The translations under genes were made by a program, and so were the position numbers. From assembly GCA_008973525.1 (NCBI GenBank), contig WACJ01000296.1, positions 310,001 through 374,000 on the forward strand: a stretch of 64,000 nt of DNA, read 5' to 3'. This document shows positions 25,481-37,100 of the stretch, piece after piece (positions within the stretch are counted from its first letter, which is position 1; each line of letters starts with the position of its first letter). The DNA is from Stenopsyche tienmushanensis. Taxonomy: Eukaryota > Arthropoda > Insecta > Trichoptera > Stenopsychidae. The notes below the pieces were generated by a model. It had not been told where the DNA came from, ran no database searches, and saw nothing but the letters and a program-made list of their open reading frames with translations.

Positions 25481-25699
25481 AATGTGATTCTCTCAAATCG
25501 AGCTTTCTAAGAAGGCAACTTCTAAATAAATCAACTACAAAGTGAAATGCTTGAGTTAGATACATAGACTAATTGAAATATCCTTAACAATAGAGAATAA
25601 AGAAAATTTATGAAAAACTGGACAAGTTTAATTAAAGTGTAACTCTTTGCGGTCATTCTAGCAAGTTCCTAAAGGATTGCATAACTTTTAAGGAAAAAA

Positions 25700-26196
25700 A
25701 AAGACGTTTGACAAAGTATGATAGTGGGAGTGAGGGGAGTCACGTATGTCGGTGCGCGAGCGATGACGTTTTTAACCATGGAAGTCCTTAGTTCTGAACA
25801 GATGAATTTTAGTAAAAAAAATAAACTTATTTTTACTGTGTATAGTATTATGTATAGCTTAGACTACAATTAAGAAAAAATATTAGAAAATAAAAAAATA
25901 GTGAGTGATCAAAAAAATATTTGTGTTTTTATCAACATTTTTTGCAATTTTTTGTTCATTAAATAAACACTTTTAAATATTTTTAAATAATTGTAGTCTA
26001 TATGATGAAGACGTTTATTACGCACGCGTTTGCTAAATTTCATAAAGAATGTTCATCTAGGGCGCGTGGGAACACTTCCATAAGCTTGGAAAAAGTAGTT
26101 TCGCAAAGCGCAGATTCTCCTCGTCAGCCTTTATATAACTTTGTGAAGTTCATTTATATCGACTTAAAATTTACTGAACGTATTCTTAAACAATGG
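25700..26196 (+). repeat. Interspersed repeat E, copy 2
   Basis: Inverse partner of 15890-16345 (shared cctagggcgcgtgggaaca-like block, tcataaagaatgttcatcta, gagtgatcaaaaaaatattt). It ends about 185 bp before the first Dscam-like exon. No coding capacity. Confidence 0.6.
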
Positions 26197-26380
26197 TTCT
26201 TTCCGATATACGAAGAATTATTTTTTTAACCAACAAGTTAGAAACGTTCCTTAATTATTGGTAACAACTTTCCCATAGTGCACTACTATTGGCAATTGAA
26301 AGAGATACCTGTTTTTGGTGTTTTAAACGTAATTAAAAATATACAATAATTATTAATGTGTTTATATTATCTCTTTTTAG
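26197..26380 (+). other. End of the intron preceding the first visible Dscam-like exon
   Basis: AT-rich sequence ending in the splice acceptor tctctttttag at 26370-26380. The preceding exon, which should end with one base of the shared codon, is not recognisable in the window. Confidence 0.6.
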
Positions 26381-29300
26381 ACGATGATGCATCATCACGC
26401 AAGAAGCGTCTCGCAGGTGAACTGGGCGATGTTGTTCTACAGGAAAGGTTCGCCGCCAGAGTGGTAGCTCCAGGGCCCAATGTCAATGTGGTCCTGGGAT
26501 GCAGCGCCATAGGAGCCGAAAGATTGATTTGGGGACGAGATGGTCGTCCTTTGCCACCTCATCTCCAACCAATGCCTCAACCGCATCCCACACAACACGA
26601 TCTCTTAAGGTCTTCCCTCAATATATCACACGTGTCTCCAGAAGATGGCGGTCTATATTCATGTACCGCCCTATCCCGCGACAACACATCTTCCGTTCAT
26701 CACGCCGCCAGGATTGATGTCTATGGTAAAATGAATTTATGGCGACGTCTCCCCGAAATATGCTAAGAGCTCCAGGTTTTTATTTTTATTTATTTTTCAG
26801 GGTCGCCGTATATCAGACCGATAGGAACGTTAAAAGCGATCGCTGGCAGCCGCGTCGTTGTCCATTGCCCTTACTACGGTTACCCCATAAGGTATTATTT
26901 ATTTATTAAGAAAAGCTCGTTTTTTGTTAACATACGACGGTCATGAAAATATATAATGCATCATTTTTTCGGCTCGTTTCTCGTGCACAATGTACAAATG
27001 GCACTTATATTAACCAAAACCGTTCTTGGGTATTAGACAATTTTTCTTCCGCGGCGGATGTACCACGACAACAAATTTTCTGCCTCGATAGCGCTTAATA
27101 TTACTGAAAGTGGAGGAATTTCTATTGGAGGTGTAAAATTTGAGATTAAAGTGGGTAATCTGTCTCCCTCGTGGTTGACATCTTCCATGATTAATCTTCA
27201 GTCAGACGTCTCCTCGGCGTAAATAAATTCTGTGTTAAGAATACACCCGAAAACATCCATTGACCCATTTTCTGATTATCGTCATTTTACACTTAAGCAA
27301 TTTCCTTGGACTTCAAATTAATCTCAACAATGGCAATCAAATTACATTTTTTTGCAATTATTCATATTTCGTTTGAATGCACAGCGACATTTTACATCTT
27401 ATTTCTATCAGTTGTTGAATGAGCATTAATCAGAGAAAATCACTTTTCACTTAATAATTCAAATCTTAAACCATTTTTATTATCAATTAAACTTCCGCAA
27501 AAAAAGCGAATTAATTTACACTAACGCACAATAATTTTGTAACATATAAATATAGCTTTTATTATGTATACCCATAAGTAATGTCGTTTTTTCGTAAAGC
27601 ATTTGAAAGTTTCTCGTGTGAGCAAGTAACAGAGGCTACGTAGAACATCTGCGAGATTTATGGTAACATATTAAATGTCAGGAAATGCCAATGATGATTT
27701 AAAATAATTAAATCTGGTGATTTAAGCTTAGAAGACGAACCTCGATGTGGAAATCCATCCAAGCGGACAAAGCAGCTCTGAAGTCAACAATTGAAAATAA
27801 TCCGATGTCGACCATCAAAAAGTTATTAGGAATGGGCGGCAAATCCCTGCCCAGTAGTTAGATAATCTTAAAGAAGCTAGGCAAGATTCAAAAAAAAGAT
27901 TTTTGGATACCTCACGCATTGACCAACCGCAACAACTATAATACCAACAATAACCATAAGCCCATTTCTTCGTAATTTAGCGCCAAAAGGCTATTTTTAT
28001 TCTTAAACGATCAGTGCATTCAAAAATAGTACTGTTGTGTGTATAGTAGAATTCTAAAGGAATACTTTGGTTGGAAATATTTGCACAAGGTGAGAAAATG
28101 TCGGCAGAGGTATACTGTCAACAGTTGGATAGACTGAATACATCAAAAGGGGTCGACTTTCATTAATCTTCAGCTCGACAACTTGCAACCTCATTTTGCA
28201 ATTTAGAGATCTTGGCTGTGTTATTTTGTTGCATCCATTATAACCGTCAGATCCCGCACCGTCTGATTTTAAATATTTTTAAGAGATTCAAATTTCAGTT
28301 CTATAGAAAGGTTTAAAATCGCCTTTTGAAATTATTTTTAGTCAAAACCTGCTGACTTTTACAAGAAGGGTGCAGATGATTTAAAATAAAGTATTAATTA
28401 AGTTAAATAAAATGTAAGAAAAATTACTGTAACGTGGAAGGAATTCCTGAGAAAATTGCAAGGCTTTCAGTTTCGGGTTTTCTATTTTCAAGAATCGATT
28501 TATACAAAGGATTAGTGATAATCGTATGATGACGTTACTTCCGATGTCTCATTAGGTGTCATCATATCAGCACTGATTATCAAAAGGGCGGCGGATCTTC
28601 AAAAAGGGATCTGGCAGTGATCAAAGCAAGTAATTAAGCTTAATTATCAAAACGAATCTATCTACCAAAGAAAACGCCCGGATTTTGCAACGCCATAGAA
28701 GATATTATGTTGGGAAGAAAAGGCGCCTAATACGAGAGAATTGTCGAGCAGATCTCGAAGTAGAAAGACCTCTTCGGATAACAATGTTAACTAACAGACC
28801 CCGACTGAAAAGAATCATTCGGAAGACCGATTTTTCGACATTTTATTGATCACCTGTAGTACCTGCCTTATTTCGATCTCTATCACTGAGCGAATAAAAT
28901 CATAAACGTGTTCCGTCGTTCATCGCAGCCGACTCGTGGGTCGGGACCATTGTTACGAACTGCGCTGCGAACGACAACGCATCGTGTCGAGATGCTCTCA
29001 ATCGCGGGTTCACGTGCGAACAACGTGACCTTCAAGTTGCAACGACGAAGATAGCCAACATCTACGTTAGAAGAGTGTCGTACGCTACATTACTTTGAAT
29101 TGCATTGTAAAAAAACGACATTACTTATGGGTACCCCTCTTCATTAAATTTATTTTTACTGTGTGCGTCTGATCTAAGTATGTATTAGGTTGTCCCATAA
29201 GTTTCTTTCGCAAATGAACACAGATCTAATCATAGCCATAGTTGAAGAAAACCCGCGATATACTGTTCGCGAAATAGCTAACAAGTTAGAAATCCCACGA

Positions 29301-31181
29301 ACATCCGTCCATAATCATCTGACAAAATTGGGCTACATCAATCGTTCAGATGTGTGGCTTCCTCATGAACTGACTGACTCAAATAAACTTCAGCGTGTTT
29401 CAACATGCGATCTTCTTCTCCAACGACATAATAGCCAATCTTTTTTGAAGAGACTTATCACTGGAGATGAAAGTTGGATACTCTATGAGAATATCCAACG
29501 TAAACGGTCTTGGACCAAGGGTACAGAAGCTTTAACTGTAGCTAAACCTGGCCTATATCAAAAAAAATTTTTGCTATGCATTTGGTGAGACTGAAAGGGG
29601 GTAGTTTATTATGAACTACTTACTACCATACTCTCCGGACATTGCCCCTTCAGATTATTATTTATTTATTTCATTGAAATTTTTTTTACGTGGTAATAAT
29701 TTTCATTCAAAAAATGATATAAAAATGTACCTTGATCAATATTTTGCCAACAAACCTGGGTAATTTTGGCAAAAAGGCATTACGAGCCTTCCGGAGATAT
29801 GGATACAGGTAATAGAACAGAATGGATCATATATTATTCAATAAATTTTCATGTAATACAAACTATTGTTTATTTTTTTCTTAATATGAAAACGAAAGAA
29901 ACTTATGGGACACCCTAATATTATAATTAGAAAATGTGTCCATAAATACATTTATATTGAAAAATTGGCATTAATATCAATACAACCTAAAATTATTGAT
30001 TTGTCTGTGAAGCCATAGGGGATTAAAAATAAAAATGGTTTTTTAAGCTATAGTGATAATATTTTATTAAAGCATTGACACTCATCTTGGTCCAAATTTT
30101 TGGAAAATAATTGTAATTTTTTTCCTGGCTTCAAACACAGAAAATGAAATTTAAGATGACATCCTTTAAAATTCGAATTGGTGGACTTCATCCATAGCAT
30201 GTAGACATCAAAACGATTATTACAGCGGTCAATTGACTATTATGTTTCATTTCAGCAAAATACAATGGGACCACAAGAGAAAAGTAATCGGGAACGATTT
30301 CAATATGCGGTCCTCAATATACAATATGTACAAACGTTCATTAAAACGTTCGTGGAACGACTCGACCGCATTGTCGTTTAGCAATGTGACTCGAACCACA
30401 GACGCAAAATCGCCCAAATTAAAAACCGATGAAAGCCACAGTTTAAAGGCTCCAAGCCCAAACAAATCGGAGGATTTTCTAGTCGTGCACAAACGTACAA
30501 AGAGGGGCTTCATGACGAACAAGGAGGGCATTCTGATCATCGATAACGTGGAATCGGACGGGAATGCCGGATCTTATACGTGTTCGGTCACTAATCCCTC
30601 TGGAGAAATGGCAAAGAGAGATTTCGATCTTATAGTCGTCGAGCCGCCGGTTCTCGAAGAGTTTAGCTTCGGACTAAATCTTCAAGAAGGCCAAATCGCA
30701 CAAGCGACGTGCAGCGTAAGGAGTGGCGATTCGCCCATATTCTTCTCGTGGCTGAAAGACAATGCGCCAATTCCGGCAGCACTCAAAGTAAACCTACAAA
30801 ATATTAGCACATTAAAATATGTTCATCGATGCTAAACGTAAGCAAAATTTTCAGATCGAAGAGAGGGTTGCAGAGGTGTTCAGCGTGCTCCTAATAAGAA
30901 AAGTTCGACTTCAACATTGTGGCACATACACATGCGTGGCTTCGAACCATGCAGCCAAAGTCAATCAGTCTGCCGAACTATACGTCAAAGGTTTTTTTTT
31001 CGATTCCAACCAACTCGTCACATAACCGTAAAGTGCATTTAAATATTTCGCTCGTTTTCAGTTGCACCAAAGTGGATTTCTGAACCACAAAATACGTCAG
31101 TTGTGGTCGGCAGGGTAGGAAACGTCGCATGCAGTGCTAGCGGTTATCCTCAGCCACAAGTACACTGGATGAAAAGGGACG
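26381..31181 (+). CDS. Dscam-like: Dscam-like exons 1-5: Ig5, Ig6 with insertion, Ig7, start of Ig8
   Basis: Exons 26381-26725, 26801-26891, 30256-30787, 30855-30990 and 31062-31181. Exon 1 carries Ig5 with LGCS and LYSC as its cysteine strands, preceded by a basic RKKR linker, and ends DVYG. Exon 2 starts SPYIRPI and holds VHCPYYGYP, the first half of Ig6. Exon 3 continues with KIQW and ends Ig6 with GSYTCSV, then opens Ig7 (PPVLEEFSFG, LQEGQIAQATC). Exon 4 finishes Ig7 (GTYTCVASN). Exon 5 opens Ig8 (APKWISEP, VACSASGYP, VHWMKRDG). In Ig6 the tryptophan and second cysteine are separated by 104 residues, against about 35-50 in ordinary Ig domains; the extra stretch (about 30290-30500) is rich in S, T, K and R. 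Exon phases match at every junction. The exon 2-3 intron is 3364 bp and holds two mariners. Confidence 0.9.
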
Positions 31182-34100
31182 GTAAGTTGATTCCACTGCA
31201 TTAATTTTATTACATAGCTCTGCAGAAAGTTTAAGGAGATTCTCGAATCCTGAAAAGTAATTAAGTTTGAGCAATAAAACCTATTTTCATCGTGTCCATC
31301 AAAATAATTTAAAAGCGTGTGCTGATTCACTATACATTAGGACTGGGGCTGCCAACCTTTCTGTGGTCCTTCTCCTTTATTATAAATTACATTTTGTAAA
31401 ATATATTTACTACTAACGAATACCCGACATGCGTTGCAATGCCATAAGCGCTGAATAATTATTCAAAAAGAAACGCAGTACGTGGTTTATTGCTTCAGGT
31501 CACGTGTAGCGTGAGCCGAAGAGCTGGGATCCCCGCAGCCCAAACTTCATTTCACCAGACCAATATGCGCCAACATGGTGCATACATATAATATTTTTAC
31601 TATGCCTATGTTATTTCCGCAAGCTTAAACAATAAGTGGACGAAGTTTTATCGTAATCTGATGAACGATATGGCAGCGCATTACATACGAACAAACAAAA
31701 ATTATTTTTTATACATTAAAAGAAGATAGCATATATATATTATAAAAGCCAAATTATGCCATCCGTACCGTATTTTATTTCGTAATCCTATTCGTGAGCT
31801 TAAACGTTAAATTTTAGTGATGAAACTGAGATAATAACGCCACTTTAAAGCGTAATATACATTCTGACCAAGGACGATAGTTCTGGAACGTAAACTAAAA
31901 TCCCAAGATCTTCATTCTTGGTGTCCGACCGAACGTCTTGGCCGCGGGAGGACTTGGTCTTCTCGTTGATGTCTTCAATATCGTAACTGTGATCTTTATC
32001 TTGACGGAATAATAAAGCACTGGAGCCAACAGTCGTATTTTTGTTGCTTCCGTATCCCTTCTATGAGGACCTCTCCTACGAACCGATAGTGAACAGACCC
32101 AGGGAAGCCGTCCGTAAGAAAGCGTAAGCATTAGGGGCGAGTTATGATACGGAGCTGCGTTAGGCGCCCTAGCCCCTATACGTAATAAAATTCATCAAAT
32201 TTGTCATTAATAGGTTGAGAGTAAATTTTTTATTTTATTGTTGGTGGAAAATATAGAAAAAAAATTCAAAAGATTATTATTTTTTTTAAATTTCGAATGA
32301 TAGTGTACAAAACAATTTTTCCACAAAGTATTTATTTTCTATATTTTTAAGATTTAATTAATTTTAATTACATTTATTTTGGCGGCCCTATTCCGTGGCT
32401 CGAACGGTCTCCAGACCTGACACCAATGGATTTCTTTGCCTGGATCGTTTTATCAAATAATTTGTATGACATTAAGCATATTGTTGAAAAGGAGTATGTT
32501 GTAGAGAAAATTCAAAATAGTTGTTTGTAAATTGCTTAAAGAATTTAGAAGTTGACATTTTTCATTCATTTGCACATTTTATGTGACTTTGGAAGCTCAG
32601 AAGTATTTTTTTTTAAATCAATTGCATAATATACAGATTTATTTAAATCAAATAAAAATTGCAAAATACAAAAACAGTTATTTTATGCTATTATGACCAT
32701 AGATAAAAAAAATAAGACGGTTTAAAGGTGAAATTTTGGGTATTATTTTTGCATACAAAATGTTGAAAAAAAATCTATTTTGATAATTTTGACACTTGGG
32801 ATATAGAGCTTATATGCGAAACGTAGCAGAAGACCCCCCAAACTCCCAAAAAATGTTATCGATCCATATGCAAAACATTCTTGTATATACTCACAATATT
32901 TTTGTAATTTAATTCATACTGTGTTATGGTATTATACAAACTGATCGTAAAAAAGTATTGATGAACATTTCTATGATCTGTATATCTATCTAAACGCTCT
33001 AAAACTAAAATTGAATAACAGTCGTCATTAGTCAAATAATACTGATTTTGATAGGCTAATTATTGACATAAATCTACCTATGACATTGACGTATTGATTA
33101 TTTAATCAAGTTTAATTATCTTCGAGCTTACTGCTCCACGAAAGCATCTAAAATGTATGTTTTTCATAACTGGGATTATAACGTATATTTCGTGTTTATT
33201 CCATCATTTCGCTATCCAGGAAACTGTTCTATTTTTATTTGACCCAGTCGCTTAAATGAATAAAATTAACATAATCTTGTTTAATCCCAATTAGTCACGA
33301 TCTACTGTACATTATAAAAATGCAATGTGAGCTAAATTCTAGAATATATTTCACGTTTCCCCAACCCCAATTCACTCACAGGGAGTTCGCAGAAAGCTTT
33401 TTAAAAGATACCAAGCAATAAATAAATGAATATGATGCAAAATCAATGCCAAAAAATAAGTTCAATCAGGACATATCAACATGATATGAATAACGTTCTT
33501 GGATGAGATTTTATATTTATTTAGTGGAAAATTACTTTTTACTTTCGAATGAAATATTTCCATATGCGATGCTTCAAAATGCAGCAGCAGTGCATCATAT
33601 GAAATGATATTGGAAGTTGCAAAATAAAATTTTGCAATGTTGAAACAATAAAAACGTTCATAAAATTTGCCATGTTGAAGATGGCGAATTTGAATTTGAA
33701 TGTTAATGAATCTACCTTTTATGTATTATTATATATGGATGACTACAGCGAAAACATCAGTTTTCATCGACAGAATATTAGCTATGCTGGGCACAAATTT
33801 GAGCTTTTAAACTAAGGTCAAAAATCAATATACTTGTGGCATCAAATTGATTATCCTAAGTGCATATCTGTGTGAATAAATGCATATAGTAGTTGTCAGA
33901 AATAATTGAATTCGATCATGACTTTGAGCTTAAAGATCAAATTGTTTTTAGACGTGGATAACAAAAAGATTCATAGCTTAGAGCAGGGGTTATTTAATTT
34001 ATGTAGTCCGAGGACCCTCTCTTGAACAGCATTTTTTTTTGCAGACTACATCCCAACCCTAAGCATTTTACGTCATTCTTCATACTCAATAATCTCATAG

Positions 34101-37100
34101 GTACTACGTTATAATAAATATTGGTAAAAATGTATCACTGGTTATTTTAGTAAATGGTCTTTAAAAAACATAAAATTAATAAAAATAGTAGTAAAGTTGA
34201 ATATAATTTTGCACATATTCTTCCATAATAGGCTTTCAAATCCACTACTATCAAAATTATATTTCCTTTCTTCGTCATATCTAATTGTTATGTTAAAGTT
34301 GTATCTTGTGACTGGAGATGAAAAGTGGGTATTGTATCAAGTCAAAAATGCAAAAGACAGTGGTTTTCAAAGAGGCAGATAAAGAAACCAATCCCTCGAC
34401 TGGGTCTAAGAGTAAAAATAGCTTTTTAAATGTATAGTGGGACTACAAAGGATTATCTACCATGAAGTCCTTCTACAGAGTCAAACTATAATAAGGGAGA
34501 TTTATTGTTCAAAATCAGAAAGCTTAAAAGTGGCAACATGATAATGTGCGATCTCGTAAATCAAAGATGACCATTAATAAATTAAAGGAACTCGATTAGC
34601 AAACGATTTCGCATCTACCTTATTCTCTTGACTAAATTTATTTAGAACGATGCAGCATTATTTATCGGGGAAAAAAATCATAAATACACTCAAACCTCTT
34701 TTTGTGCGATTTCAAAGTTATGCGGTTTTTTAAAGCAATTTTTTCTTTTTCTTAAATTTCATAAAGAGTACGTACCGAGTTATTTTGGATAAAATAGGAA
34801 ATAAATCATCAGCACTAACCGAAATTTGGAAAAAAATGGGACCGTGTAAATCATATTGCATCGCTGAATTATGATCGCGCCCATTTTTTTAATGCGGTTT
34901 TGGATATATTTTATATAGCTGTTTCAAAGTTATGTGGTTTTTAAAATCCATGGAACGCATCTTCACTTTTTCTGACATAGCTTTTTTGTGCGATTTATTT
35001 TTATGCGATTTTCCGTGAAATGCATCTACCGCACAAAAAAGGTTTACGTGTATAGAAGACGTGAAATGAGGAATCGAAAAATATTTTAAATCAAAACTCA
35101 TTCAATTTTAATCTTCCGGATTTTTTTAAATTTTATTCCTAACTGGACAATCTATTATATCGAGGCATATCGCAAAAAAATTTTTTTTTTTTCGAAGGAG
35201 GGGAATCTTCAAGAAGACACCTCCTTCTGAGGTAGTGTGAGGTTTGACTAAGCATTGGTAATGCGTCTCGCTAGAATTTGACTGAGCATCGCCAGACTCA
35301 CTAAACCCCTCCTCCGGTTCCGCCGCCACCCGCGAAGTATTGCTTTAGGGTGGCGGTATGTGTCCCTCTAGGGCCTCGTGTTAACGTGAATTCTTCACGG
35401 TTCTTCTATTCTTGATATATCTCTGCTGGGTTTTCTCGCTCATGGGTTGAGGAGGAGGAGGATGCTTCGGTGCGTGTCCGACGTCTCAGTCGTTCAGCAT
35501 CCTCCTTCTGCAGCATAACGCTCGCGACGTATCTGGGCAACGCGTTCCATGCACTGGCATTGGTTAGCATCGTAGGGACCATGTTGCTGGGAGTGAGTGA
35601 ATTGACTTCAAGCTCCTCCCGCAGTGTGTCCCTCTCTGTGCTCCAAGCCGGGCAGTCGAATAGCGTGTGCGCGGCATCGTCCAGCTCCGCTCCGCAGTGG
35701 TGACATTTTGGACCGGCCTCTTTTTGAATCCTGTGCAGGTAGCTACCAAAGCAGCCATGCCCAGTGAGTGCCTGGGTAAGGTGGTAGCACAGCTGACCGT
35801 GTTTCCTAGCTGTCCAGGGCTTAAGGTCAGGGATGCGCCGATGGGTCCATCGACCTTGGTGGAGCTGTCCATCGGGACTGCCATTCCACCATGGTGGACT
35901 GCCTAGCTCTTTGCCTGGTTTCCCCGGTGCGTATAGCTTTTCCTTTCTTTTGCGAGCAGGTCGATTGGCGGAATGGCAGTCAGTGCCAGGACTGCGTCCT
36001 CTGACACTGTGCGATATGCTGCTGCGACTCTGATCGCGCTTCTCCTCTGTACTCTAGCCAGATTGAGCCTGGCCCTTTCGCATGTTTCAGAGTACTGCTC
36101 ATCAGCCACATTACAATTCATCTATCAGAAGATACACTTCGCATATGCAAATGCACTTTGTAACAATAAAATACCGACCCTCTCAAACCAAAGTTTGAAC
36201 AAATTATACAGAAAATCTGACTTTAATTCTTATATAAAATCAAAATATTAATTAACATAATATTATAATTATCTGACTTCGCAGAAAATTTAGGAACTTG
36301 GAGGCCAGTATTGGAGTTAAGAGGCAGTGGCTTATTGAGCCTACCAAATGGATCTCTTCTCTTAGAAATGGTTGCACCAGTCCATGAAGGACTCTACTCC
36401 TGTACCGTTGATAACGGAGTACCACAACCACTCAACAAAGCAATATGGATATCAGTCAATAGTAAGTTGGATTTTTTGCTTCCGTATACAACTGATTTTA
36501 TCTTCATATTTCAAATATCTGAATAACAACATTTTTGTTTTAGAACCAGCAACATTCGAGTTGGAATCAAAAAATCTTACAACTAGAAAAGGATATCCCG
36601 TTACTATAACATGCGAAGCGCTTGGCGATCATCCTATTAGAATAGTTTGGAAAATAAATGGAAGATCCTTGGAATATTTATCGAATAGGTATTATTAAAT
36701 TTTCTAAATTATTTCTTCCTTAGTCTTCAATTTCTTCAGGTGCTTGTTAAAAATTTTAGAATCAAAATAAGCAGTCAACAGACAGCAAAAGGAGCAATGA
36801 GCGAAGTCGTCTTTGGTAGTAGCAATCCTGAAGACGCCGGTCATTATCAATGCGAAGCATCAAACCCTCATGGAAGTGCACAACAAACAATCCATCTAGT
36901 TGTTCAAGGTTTTATCTCAAATCATATTTTGAACTTGAATCTAAATCATCGCTAATTTTAATAATGTCCATATTTATGTTTAGAACCACCAGGAATACCA
37001 TTTGAATTATCAGTTGAAGCAGTCTGGAGTAGGGCAGTTCGCCTTGGTTGGCGATCTCCCAGTGGTCCTCCACCACTTGGTTTCATGCTGCAATTCACTC

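Noticed and set aside
30284..30482. A hidden intron that would remove the Ig6 insertion
   Set aside because: The GTAATC donor at 30284 combined with each internal AG tested (30381, 30401, 30441, 30482) puts the rest of Ig6 out of frame; transcripts could still prove otherwise.
35470..36251. Several plus-strand frames of 66-92 codons
   Set aside because: All are antisense to the R1-clade ORF2 end.
36740..36759. Upstream AG at 36738-36739 as the acceptor of Dscam-like exon 8
   Set aside because: Joined to exon 7 it gives an in-frame stop within ten codons; the AG at 36758-36759 keeps the frame and the Ig9 strand.
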